In this document: piece after piece, positions 12,724 to 21,724 of the stretch
Position numbering within the stretch: the first letter of the stretch is position 1
Layout: the number at the start of each line of letters is the position of its first letter
Notes under the pieces: generated by a model
What the model saw: only the letters and a program-made list of their open reading frames with translations
Told to the model about the DNA's origin: nothing
Databases searched by the model: none
From: Bryopsis sp. KO-2023
Lineage: Eukaryota > Chlorophyta > Ulvophyceae > Bryopsidales > Bryopsidaceae
Reading direction: 5' to 3'
DNA: 64,000 bases
Assembly: GCA_030272585.1 (NCBI GenBank)
Contig: BSYQ01000005.1
Span: forward strand, 1,674,001-1,738,000
Made by a program: the position numbers and the translations under genes

Positions 12724-14200
12724 TGGTTTCGGAGCCGGAAAGATAGGGAGAGTGGTAGGCCTTCTGTTGGCAGCCTTGATGTTGGTAGACGCGCAGAATG
12801 TGTTTACGCAAGGATATGTCGACGAAGTGAGAGAACTGCAAGGTTTGCGCGAGGAGATCGACCGCCTGAGAGAATGGCGGGGTGAGGAGCGCGTGGCCTG
12901 GACGTCCGAGGTAGCAGAAGCGCGGGAGTCAGGAATGAAAACTGGCGGTTCGCACTTTGTGAGCGATGCTGCCGAAGCGAAAGCGAAGGAACGCGGAAAG
13001 AAAGGGGACAGCGTTCTTGTTGGGATAGAAGAAGACGAGCCAGCGAAGAGCTCGAGTGCGTGGGCGTGGCTTTTCGGAGAAAAGCGTCAGAAGGTTGTGG
13101 TAGTGAATGGGTGCGTTTCTGTCACGTGCTGCTCGCGCATGATTATGGAATTTGCGCAGTCAGTTATGACATTGGCGTTGGAGCACCTGAGTGCGTTTTT
13201 TGGGGATCCGCTGAGATATATTAAGGAGGGATATGATTTGATAATACCTGAATTAAGGGACAATCTGGGAATTTTATCTAAGGTGCTGGGGTGGATTTTT
13301 TTGATGATGGCCTTGAATATAGTGGCCTATCTCTATCTATACCTTGCTAACTTAAAAAAGGTGGCAGCTGAGTGTGCTGGGTGGGGTTTGAAGCTGCCAC
13401 TGATGTTGGTGGTTTCCAAAATTATTACTAAGCTGTGGGGGTTGATGATTAAGACACTCAGGGTGCCAAAAATAGGGAATGGCAGTGTTGACAAGACCGC
13501 TGAGGAGATTCGCAATCTGAAAGTTGAGCTACAGGCTCAAAGTAAAATGTTCAAGGAGATGATGGAAAGTAATGGGGGCAGTCGGACTGAGCGACAGTAC
13601 CGTGCGACATGCGGGAACTGTGGAAGCAAAACACATCGAACATCGGAGTGCACTGAACCTCGGAGGTGCTTATGGTGTGGTAGTAAGGATCACGGGATCC
13701 AACGCTGCCCAAAAAAAGCACAAGGAGTACCTAAGTCTTTTTTTCCAAGAGTACACTTTGCAGGAAACGCAGATCGAACCGGGGACCCCTCTGAGGCAAG
13801 AATGGAGAGTGATACCACGCTGATGTATACGCCTATCATGCTTGGTGGGAGAGCGGTAAAGTCGTGTTTAATAGACACTGGGGCGGAGGTTAACATACTG
13901 TCTTCGGCTGAGTGCGTAAGGCACGGGATCCCTTACGAGTCAGTTTCGGGGGAGCACATCATCGGAGTGAGTGGGGAGCAGAGCCCCATCCTAGGGCGCA
14001 CGGTCCTGGAAGCAGTGGTGGGCCCCGCCGAACCAACCCCCCTGGAGTTTTTCGTGGTAAAAAATGTGACGAACACGCTGCTGGGACTGCCTGGGCTTCG
14101 CGCCTGCAAACTAACTGTGGACTGCGAACGTGGTGAGCTGAAATGCGATGCTACTGGGAGGCGAGTAAAGGTCATGGTCACCCAGAAGCAAAAAAACTGA
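12695..14200 (+). CDS. gag: Element 1 Gag with aspartic protease
   Basis: The frame is open from 12392, but translation more likely begins at the ATG at 12695 in the LTR end or further in; it reads through the primer-binding site. The N-terminus has a basic stretch then a hydrophobic run (VVGLLLAALMLVDA), resembling a signal peptide or anchor. A coiled coil follows, then a strong membrane-like segment (LGWIFLMMALNIVAYLYLYL, about 13290-13350) and another hydrophobic stretch. Two CCHC zinc knuckles lie at about 13610-13715 (CGNCGSKTHRTSEC and CLWCGSKDHGIQRC). The aspartic protease motif LIDTGAEVN is near 13870. The stop TGA at 14198-14200 directly follows the slippery heptamer AAAAAAC. Membrane segments in a retrotransposon Gag are unusual. 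Confidence 0.85.
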   Translation: MSRVKGATQHGFGAGKIGRVVGLLLAALMLVDAQNVFTQGYVDEVRELQGLREEIDRLREWRGEERVAWTSEVAEARESGMKTGGSHFVSDAAEAKAKERGKKGDSVLVGIEEDEPAKSSSAWAWLFGEKRQKVVVVNGCVSVTCCSRMIMEFAQSVMTLALEHLSAFFGDPLRYIKEGYDLIIPELRDNLGILSKVLGWIFLMMALNIVAYLYLYLANLKKVAAECAGWGLKLPLMLVVSKIITKLWGLMIKTLRVPKIGNGSVDKTAEEIRNLKVELQAQSKMFKEMMESNGGSRTERQYRATCGNCGSKTHRTSECTEPRRCLWCGSKDHGIQRCPKKAQGVPKSFFPRVHFAGNADRTGDPSEARMESDTTLMYTPIMLGGRAVKSCLIDTGAEVNILSSAECVRHGIPYESVSGEHIIGVSGEQSPILGRTVLEAVVGPAEPTPLEFFVVKNVTNTLLGLPGLRACKLTVDCERGELKCDATGRRVKVMVTQKQKN

Positions 14201-14228
14201 GTGGCCCCCCTTTCGATAGGAAGGGGGG
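14191..14228 (+). promoter_or_regulatory. -1 ribosomal frameshift signal, element 1
   Basis: The heptamer A AAA AAC (14191-14197) is in gag phase and abuts the gag stop TGA. A 7-nt spacer leads to a hairpin: CCCCCCTT (14205-14212), loop TCGATAGG, AAGGGGGG (14221-14228). Shifting back one base gives KKLSGPPFDR, which is exactly the pol frame. Heptamer, spacer and GC-rich stem match the canonical -1 frameshift layout of retroviruses; function is inferred. Confidence 0.85.
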
Positions 14229-16995
14229 ATCGGTGGAGCTGATTGTCAACTGGGAGCCTGAAAAAGGAAATGGATTTTCGCAGAAGGAAGACTGCGTACA
14301 GGTGCTGAGTGGGAAGGCACGATTTATCCCACCCCACACTTGGACTAAGTTGTATCTCCCGTTTTCGATAACTGTGTTGGGCACCGTCACTTTGGTCAGC
14401 GCGATCCACCGTGCCTGCGTGGTTTCTGGGGTGTCGTCGACTCCTGGGGGGCAGGTGCGTGTGGATGTGTATAACGCCTCGGATGAGGTCTTAACTTTTA
14501 CGCCGACAACCCCAGTGATCAACATTTTCGGCGTGAGGGAGTTACGAATCACCGGGGGAAAGGAAAATCTGAGGAGGGCAAATCAGTGTACAGTAGAAAT
14601 CACTGGAGATTCACTGAGGAAGGAAATCTGTGACAACTTCCCAATTGTTTTTGATCATACAACTCATGAGATAACTGAAAAGATGGCTGAGATGGCAGTG
14701 AGGAGAAATGAGGTTCCCTTCCCAGAACCACCTGAGCTGGGGGTTCGTACTCAATACTGCCTATCGAGCGCAGCTGGGAGAAGCACGGTTCAGTCTGTAT
14801 TGGAGGAGTACGAGCAGAAGGGATACCTGCGATCAGCCTCAAAGTCCGAATCAGTGTATTTGTCACCTCTACTACCTGTACTGAAGCCTAACGGGAAAGT
14901 CAGACTCACCAACGACTACAGGAAACTCAACGGATATTTTCGAACTGGTGGGACACCCGTCACATCACATGCAGACTCATGGACTAAATTGTGGGAGATT
15001 GATCCGGAGTGGCGTTTCTTTGCTAAAGTGGACCTTAAGGATGCTTTTTTTAGTATCCCCCTATCCGAAGAGATCCAAAGGTATTTCGGATTTACGTTTG
15101 GTGATCGTACTTTCGTATGGAAACGACTGCCCCAAGGTTTTTTGTGGGCGTCAACATTATTCTCGGAGAGGGCTGCTGAGGTGGTGGCTGGTCTAGCAAT
15201 ACAATTTGCGGATGACTTACTGGTGGGGGCCAGGTCACTTCACGAACTGAGAGAAAAGCTGTTATTACTATTCAAAAGGTTAGCTATTTTTGGGATGAAA
15301 GCTAACGAAGCTAAAATTGAGTGGCTGACTCAAAGTGTGACCTTTCTGGGATATGAAATCACACCTGGCGGCTGGTCACTCAAGAGTTACCTTGACGAAA
15401 GGGAAAGTGATATCGGGGAGATTTCCTCGTCAAAGGATCTATTACGAATTATCGGAATATTGTCATACTGCCGAAGGGCTATACCCGATATGGAGCGTAG
15501 GGTGTCCCCTCTACGAGCCCATGTCGCACAAAACAAGATCAAGCGCTATTCTAAGGAAGAGTGGAAAAAGGCGGAAGCTGATGCGAAGTTGATTTTCAGG
15601 GAGGCGTTACGCGATCAACTGCGGCTGGCGGTGCCTGGGACGCAGGTTAACCGCTTCGTATTGGAAACAGACTGGTCAAGTGGGTTCGCGGGGTACCTCC
15701 TCTTCGCACAGGTGTCAGGGGTGGACGGCCGAAAAGAGGTGCTCGTCGACGTGGGAAGTTGCGTGCTGCGCGAGAAGACGTCATCTTTCCTAGGAGAGTT
15801 TCGCGCAGTGGTCTGGGCCTGCAAGCGAACCAAACGCTATCGAGGCGACGTGGAGATGACGATCCGCACGGACAACTTGGCCCTGTGCGAAAAGCTGAAA
15901 GTAGGCGGATTGGGTGCGACGGACGTCAGGGAGATGAGATTGTGGGGATGGATGATGTCAAACGAAAGTAATTTTGCGACGGAATTTGTGCCAGGATCGG
16001 AGAATATCGGTGCAGATCTTTTGTCTCGACCGATTCGTGCAAACGCACTGCGTAAGGAGAATTCGCTGTCGGAGTCGGAGTGGAGATTGATCCATGAAGG
16101 GCACCCCTCAGTTAGGGGTACGATGATGCGTGCGAATGCTTATGGACTGGGCGTAAAAAAAAGTGAGATTGAAGATCGAGTCGCCAAGTGCAGGTCATGT
16201 CAAGCTTTCGCTCCACTTCATTCAAGGTCACCACTGAAATCGGTTTTGGATGCTGCTTTTCCTGGCGAATTTATATCTGTCGATTTTATCGGAGCTCTAC
16301 CCAAGTCAGGGAGCTTCCAATTTATATTTGTTATCAGTGACAGCTTGAGCAGACTAATACAGGCTACAGCAGTGACTGCTGCTACCTCAGCTAATGCTAT
16401 CAGGGAGCTGAAGCTGTGGATTACCGAACATGGGAATTTCCAAGGCATCATGTGTGACAATGCCACCGCTTTCACTGGTCGCTCCTTTCGTGACTGGACT
16501 CGCTCCCTCAACGTCAAGTTGGTATACGCCCCAGCATACCATCATTGGTGTAATGGGGCTGTGGAGCGCGCAAATCGGAAACTGATCGAAAGGATGAGGC
16601 GCCTCCTACTTGAGGAAGGGCACTGGAGGTGGCCTACAGTGGTGAAACGAGCGCAGTCCGCATGCAACTCTATGATATGCTCAGTAACTGGGTTCACGCC
16701 CCACGAAATATGGTTCAAAACTCGTCGTGAATGGGAGGCAGCTCGGGCTGAAATGGCCAACCGTCGTGATCAAGCAAATCGGAAACTGCAGAGGCCGCCA
16801 AGGCTGTGGAAGTTGGGAGATCAAGTGTGGGTATTCGACATTGTGACGAATCCCAATTTGCGTGGGAAGTTTCAACCGCTCTGGGAGGGACCTGGAGTCA
16901 TTGCAGAGAGGATCTCGCAAAGCCTGTGGGGAGTCAATATGCCAAACGGTACGAGGGTAGTGATACATTCTGATTTCATGAAAAAGTATTGGTAG
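14197..16995 (+). CDS. pol: Element 1 Pol: reverse transcriptase, RNase H, integrase
   Basis: This frame is open from 14143, overlapping gag, and is probably made only as a Gag-Pol fusion. RT motifs are AKVDLKDAFFSIPL, LPQGFLWASTLF and the catalytic FADD (near 15208; F rather than the usual Y). RNase H begins with LETDWSSGFAGY near 15660. Integrase has the HHCC zinc motif (HEGH...CRSC, 16096-16200), then the DDE residues in SVDFIG, MCDNATAF and NGAVERANRK. It ends with a short C-terminal domain and no chromodomain. Element 2 shares the TDWSS and F.DD features, so the two belong to one lineage. No stop or frameshift interrupts the frame. Confidence 0.92.
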   Translation: MSGPPFDRKGGSVELIVNWEPEKGNGFSQKEDCVQVLSGKARFIPPHTWTKLYLPFSITVLGTVTLVSAIHRACVVSGVSSTPGGQVRVDVYNASDEVLTFTPTTPVINIFGVRELRITGGKENLRRANQCTVEITGDSLRKEICDNFPIVFDHTTHEITEKMAEMAVRRNEVPFPEPPELGVRTQYCLSSAAGRSTVQSVLEEYEQKGYLRSASKSESVYLSPLLPVLKPNGKVRLTNDYRKLNGYFRTGGTPVTSHADSWTKLWEIDPEWRFFAKVDLKDAFFSIPLSEEIQRYFGFTFGDRTFVWKRLPQGFLWASTLFSERAAEVVAGLAIQFADDLLVGARSLHELREKLLLLFKRLAIFGMKANEAKIEWLTQSVTFLGYEITPGGWSLKSYLDERESDIGEISSSKDLLRIIGILSYCRRAIPDMERRVSPLRAHVAQNKIKRYSKEEWKKAEADAKLIFREALRDQLRLAVPGTQVNRFVLETDWSSGFAGYLLFAQVSGVDGRKEVLVDVGSCVLREKTSSFLGEFRAVVWACKRTKRYRGDVEMTIRTDNLALCEKLKVGGLGATDVREMRLWGWMMSNESNFATEFVPGSENIGADLLSRPIRANALRKENSLSESEWRLIHEGHPSVRGTMMRANAYGLGVKKSEIEDRVAKCRSCQAFAPLHSRSPLKSVLDAAFPGEFISVDFIGALPKSGSFQFIFVISDSLSRLIQATAVTAATSANAIRELKLWITEHGNFQGIMCDNATAFTGRSFRDWTRSLNVKLVYAPAYHHWCNGAVERANRKLIERMRRLLLEEGHWRWPTVVKRAQSACNSMICSVTGFTPHEIWFKTRREWEAARAEMANRRDQANRKLQRPPRLWKLGDQVWVFDIVTNPNLRGKFQPLWEGPGVIAERISQSLWGVNMPNGTRVVIHSDFMKKYW

Positions 16996-17088
16996 TGAGG
17001 GGGAGTTTGTTTCTTTCTATTCTGTCCTTCTCCCTTTTCGTTTCTTCGGAGTATGATGCGCAGTGAAAGTTGGGCGTGGTTGGGCACA

Positions 17089-17854
17089 TGTTGTGAAAAG
17101 GGTACATGGACGGAATTGAAGTTGGGAAATGAACAATGTTAGTAAGGGACAATGGGGGGGGATATCAACAACAACAACATAATCATAATCATAATTACAA
17201 CCCACAGCAAAAGAGAGCCATCACCCTCTATGATGCTGGAACAAAGACAAAAAGGAAAGAAAAGAAAGAGAAAAAACAAAAAAAAAAAACAAAAACAAAA
17301 CAAAAACCTTAGGATTGTAAACCTGCTGAACGTATTGAAGCCATTTTGCTGATAATTAAAGCTAATTTGCCCGATGGCACCCTACTAAAAAGATCCTTGG
17401 GATTAGCCCATCGAAAAACATCTGAATGCAAAGAACGAAAGGAAGAATAAAAAGGACATTCAAAAAGAAAATGCCGTTCATCTTCCACCGCGGACATATC
17501 ACAGAACAGTGGGAACATTGAACGAATCACGTGGCAGCAAGTGTGAAACGGCACGGCGGTTGTGACTGTAAGCCATGCCGTTTCAGCTGCATTTTCAGCT
17601 GGCGTTTTTGGCGGGGACGACGAACGGTCGCGCGCCAGAAACTCCTTGAGCTTAAAGAGACAGAACACAACACTTGTAAACGAACACATTTACAGCGAGT
17701 CGCTAGTGAACAGAGCTTGTACTCGAGAGGTGTTCCAACCGTTAAGAGTGAAACGGCGTCGAGTGGACGTTCGTAACGGAAAACAATCACAGAGAGTGTC
17801 GACTGACGAGAGACGTCAGCGAAAGATGAGCAGAGTTAAGGGAGCAACACAACA
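17089..17854 (+). repeat. 3' LTR of element 1, split by a LINE fragment
   Basis: The LTR parts are 17089-17167 and 17496-17854. The break falls after GGGGGGATATCA, and ATATCA is repeated on the far side (17162-17167 and 17496-17501), so the LTR was intact before the later insertion. Confidence 0.9.
17168..17495 (-). mobile_element. 5'-truncated LINE (non-LTR retrotransposon) 3' end
   Basis: The fragment is flanked by the 6-bp duplication ATATCA and tailed by GTT repeats on its 3' (left) side. Its minus-strand frame, ending at 17309, reads EDERHFLFECPFYSSFRSL. This matches the Cys/His zf-RVT-like tail (EHLLFECP..) that ends many LINE ORF2 proteins, which belongs to established family knowledge. 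About 60 C-terminal codons and a 3' UTR remain. The 5' truncation is typical of target-primed reverse transcription. Confidence 0.8.
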
Positions 17855-17860
17855 TAATTG

Positions 17861-18785
17861 TAATTAGATGTAGGACACAAAAGATGCTTGTAACAGCAAA
17901 CAAACTCAAAGTTGCTGTTCTATGCTACTTAGCATCATAACGCAGGTAATAATAATAACAAGTCAGGACCAAATCACCTTATTTTTCTAAACAATAAATC
18001 ATCTGCATCTGCACCAACCGTTTTTTCTTTTCACCTTTTTTTTTCCACTCGTTGGGAGCATTTTCCTAACCACGTGATTTTGGTCAATCGACAGTCCTAG
18101 CCAACAAGGTCTCAAAACTCCCGGTGTTCTGCAACTCATCCAAAATAAAACTCCCCAAAACCACCAGAAAGTTCCCCAGACAAACAAGCAACTCCCTTTT
18201 TCCTCCTCATTGATCAATGAGGTGGAAAAAAAACAAACAATAGAGCTGAATATTGCCAGGCGTCCCTTTCATATTGCAATCAGCACAGCGCTGTTCAACC
18301 AACAGATAGCTGACCTCACTTGACCATTATCTTCCTCATCCTTCCAGCCCTTACATTGATCGCAACCAAACGAGGGAAAAAAAAAACAGGCCTTCTGTTG
18401 TTTTTTTTTTGTTTCTTTTTTTTTTTTTTCTGGTGGATTTTCCACCCCCCAAAAATAAAAACAACATTTTTCCCCCTATTAAAAAAAACAACATAAAAAG
18501 TGCATAAAATATGGCTGAGCACATAGTCTCACTCTTTTTGACCCTCCCCTTTCACCATCAACCTCGGCCAATACTCTAGATTTGTCACACTTTTGGGGCT
18601 GTAATCAGTAATCACGATGACAGACCAGACAAAAAAAACAAAAAGCAACATATTAAAAAAATGTAAGCCTCTGCTTTTGCTTTTGCTTTTTTCCCCCTCT
18701 TCACATTCTCATGGCCAAAGTTTTGCTCGGATAAGACAAAAAAGAGTTCTGACAGACTCGATGGAAATTGACAAAAGGTTCCTTC
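17861..18785. other. Intergenic region downstream of element 1
   Basis: AT-rich sequence with several T and A homopolymers (for example 18400-18430). It should contain the 3' UTR of secreted gene A. No ORF with coding character, RNA gene or terminal repeat was seen. Confidence 0.5.
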
Positions 18786-20640
18786 TTAAGAGCACCAGAA
18801 GAACTTGCTGCAAACATCGGAGGCCCAGCAATTTCCGCAAACCAAAGAGTTGGCAGGGGTGCAGCCATCGCACAGCAATTGTCTTGAGGCCAGCATCAAA
18901 ATAGCTCTTCTTTGACCAGTACTGAGACCCTCCACATCCGGGACAAACTTTTCGGGAAAAAAAACACAAGAGATAAATGATTAATAAGGCATTTATTAAA
19001 AAACAAAGTTAAGCCAGGACGATCCACTTTGGGGGGCCAGAAACTGTTGTTGTTTTTTTCTTTTCTTTTCTTTCCTTTTTTTTTTTTTGGGGGGGGGGGG
19101 GGGGAAATGCCGGAAAAAAAAACACAGATACACATACATATTATCTTTTTTCACGTTTGAAATTTTCTTTTTTTTAAATGTGTGGATCGCCCTATCTTGG
19201 GGAGGTCTTGAAGAGTTTTTTTTATTTTAAGGGGATTTGATTCCCCAAGAAGTCTCCTTGGCTATGCCTAAGGCTATATCTCTTTGTTTTGGTCGGCCAT
19301 CAGTCAGTCTTTAGTAAAAAATGTAACTAATGTGTGTGTGTGTGTATTCTTTAGAATTTTAATCAACCACTCTTTCAACAGTTTCAATTCTTGAGTTCTC
19401 CTTTTCTTCTTTCCCCAGCTGCCGCCTTCATACAGCGACTCCAACACGTCATCTAATTATCGTACCTCCTTATTTGCATCAGCATTGAGAATTGCAGACA
19501 TAAGCTCCAGGTCGCTGAGGTCCCCCTGCAAAGCCTTCTCCAGGGCATCATCACCTGAACGTTAAAAAAACATACCTCTTATATATATATTAATGAATTA
19601 ATGAATATATTTACTGATTTTTGATGATACGTACTCACAGTTATAAAAATTACTCAATAAGAAATCACAATTTGGTTGAAAATCCTTAGCGCAACCCCCT
19701 CCACTTTCATCTCTTCGCCAAACCTCGTGCAGCAAAAAAAGCCACAAAGGAGTTTTTTTTACCAGCTCATTTCATATCCAACGGATTCATTAAAATTAGA
19801 AAAAAAAGAAAGGTTTGAACATGTATAAAAATGAAACATCTCACGTCTGTCCAAAGTAGAAACCACCATCACTGCGGCAAGCTTGGCAGCATCCCGAGTG
19901 TCCAACGCCGACTTGGAAATCGCTTTCATCACGATAACATCCGGATCCTCGTTCCTGTCCTCCGTTTTCGCCAGAAGCTCGTTCTTCTTTTCGGGGTCGA
20001 AACGAAAACCTTTGGCCAACCCCCAGATGTCGCCGCTTTCCGACAGAATATCTCCAGCGCAATTGATATCCATGTTCAAAACCGCGGCTTTCAGCGCTTC
20101 GGTGACGTCTGAGCCGATATCGGGGCAGCTTTCCGAGGTGCTTTCCACGGAGGATCTGTCTGTGCCCTCCGCTTCCTCTGGTTTCGTTTCCTGGACCGAC
20201 GCGACCTCGCTGGGCTCCTCCGCCTCGAGCTCGGCAGTCTCGGATTGAACCTCAGCGGGGACCGCTGATGGAACACCAAAAAAAAACTGAATCTTTTCAA
20301 AACGGAATCAGCTGCACATAAAACTTAGAACTGGGTTCTTATCGCGACTGAAATCTGGCGCTTTCGGGAATTTTCTATCCAGATAATGGCGCGGCCAGTT
20401 GTTCCAGAACGTGTTAGTTCGAAAAGGGTGGTGCTCGTGCGTTCCTTCCACGTGTTTTGGAGTTTGTTTGAGAATCGCTCGACTGCGTCGTGTCCTACCT
20501 GGCGGCTCGACGATGCCCGCCGTTTTTTTCGGTTCGATCGGGCCAGAAAACCCTGGAGGAATCACATCCGACTGTGACTGCGCGGAATGAGCCGCCACCA
20601 ACGCCAAAATCACACAGGCAGGAACAAAGGAAACGCCCAT
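18786..20640 (-). CDS. Secreted protein A, novel four-exon family with six-cysteine C-terminus
   Basis: Exons in transcript order are 20640-20499, 20264-19845, 19554-19466 and 18947-18786 (TAA), giving 270 aa with intron phases 1, 1, 0. The start MGVSFVPACVILALVAAHSA is a clear signal peptide. A Pro/Glu-rich linker follows. An alpha-helical-looking domain comes next (LKAAVLNMDINCAGDI, LAKGFRFD, DVIVMKAISKSALDTRDAAK, MVVSTLDRR) and then LMSAILNADANKE. The last exon ends in CX2CX7CX2CX5CX5C (LLCDGC to FFWCS). Gene B (34840-36945) has the same exons, phases, third-exon length (89 nt) and cysteine spacing, which validates the joins. No known family was recognised. The cysteines could form three disulfides or bind metal. 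Secretion or endomembrane location is inferred from the leader. Confidence 0.82.
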
Positions 20641-21724
20641 TTCGACCTCTCTGTTTTCGAGATATTTTCCAGTGAACTGTTTCTGTTCCCGGTTTTGAGA
20701 ATCGATGTGGCCGGATGATCGAATACCAGAAGGGGGGTCGGCTTTATGAGTGGAACGCCTTTTCCTGTTCCGCTTCCGAGTTGGACGCGAAATCACTCAG
20801 TTCGATCGCTCGGATTGGACGTTGAGTTTGCCAGCACAGCGATAGAATCAATCAAGTCTTTGTGATTGATTCGCAGGTGTGTTGGTGTTTTGCAATTCAT
20901 TTGATTTTTACTGATCATTGTAATAGGAGAATATCTCTCCTACACAATGCAATTGATGTTTGTTTGTTTGTTTGTTTGTTTTGCAATTCTGGCTTCCATC
21001 CTTTTCTCAATGTACAAGCATCGACGTTGATTTTGCTTCTTCGATTCATGTTTGGGTGGAAGCTGTAATTGATTGATTGATTGATTGTTTGGGTGGCCCT
21101 TTGGGGGGTTCTCTGTTTTTTTCCTTGAAATTCAGAAGGTTTTTTGCGTGAGTTCTTTGTATGGTGGTGAGATACGTTTGCATTTTCCAGGCATTTTGGG
21201 AAGGTATTGGCCTCTTTGGGAGAATTTCCCTTTCGAACCCCCCAATCAAAACACCAATCCATTTCAGGTGAATATAGCAAAAAGTCCCAATATGACAATC
21301 GACATAAGGAAGAAAAAAAACAAACCTTTTTTTGGAGGTGAGAAATATACAACCACAAAGCAAGATCAGAAGATACCTGCTAAGGTTCTTTTAACGAAGG
21401 GTTGATATTAACCGGCATCAACCATAAATGGTAAAGCATAAAAGAATTTACAGAATGGTCAGTCCCAAAAAAGAAACATGATACTTCCAAGCAATCCCAA
21501 ACCGTCCCCAGTTTTAACGGTAGCTTTTCGCCAACAGCTTTTCAATGCTTATTGTCCAGCCGCGACAAAAAATCACTTATTTACAGTATGCAATCAACTT
21601 CCTAGCCCAAAAACTTATCCGTCATTGAAGAATCTGAAACATCCCTCAAAGAAAAAATCGTCAAAACAATCCACCTAGAGTACTCTTATTGTTGATTGCA
21701 GTAACCATCCCAATCATGTCCTGT
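20641..21724. other. Intergenic region between gene A and the short kinesin
   Basis: Contains the presumed promoter of gene A and the 3' UTR of the kinesin. Small tandem repeats (GTTT near 20958, TTGA near 21069) are visible. No gene is supported. Confidence 0.5.

Larger units (their letters stand above)
12284..17854 (+). mobile_element. LTR element 1: Ty3/Gypsy-type retrotransposon with nested LINE insertion
   Basis: The element is full length. LTRs begin TGTTGTG and end CACAACA (an inverted repeat), and a 6-bp target duplication TAATTG flanks it (12278-12283 and 17855-17860). The primer-binding site TGGTTTCGGAGC starts at 12724. The gag and pol frames are intact and joined by a -1 frameshift. 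Pol order is RT, RNase H, integrase, which is Ty3/Gypsy order. The LTRs differ by a 9-bp AGAGTGAAA duplication present only in the 5' copy, and by a LINE fragment in the 3' copy. A clear polypurine tract immediately before the 3' LTR was not seen; GTGAGGGGGAG near 16996 is a candidate. Confidence 0.93.
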
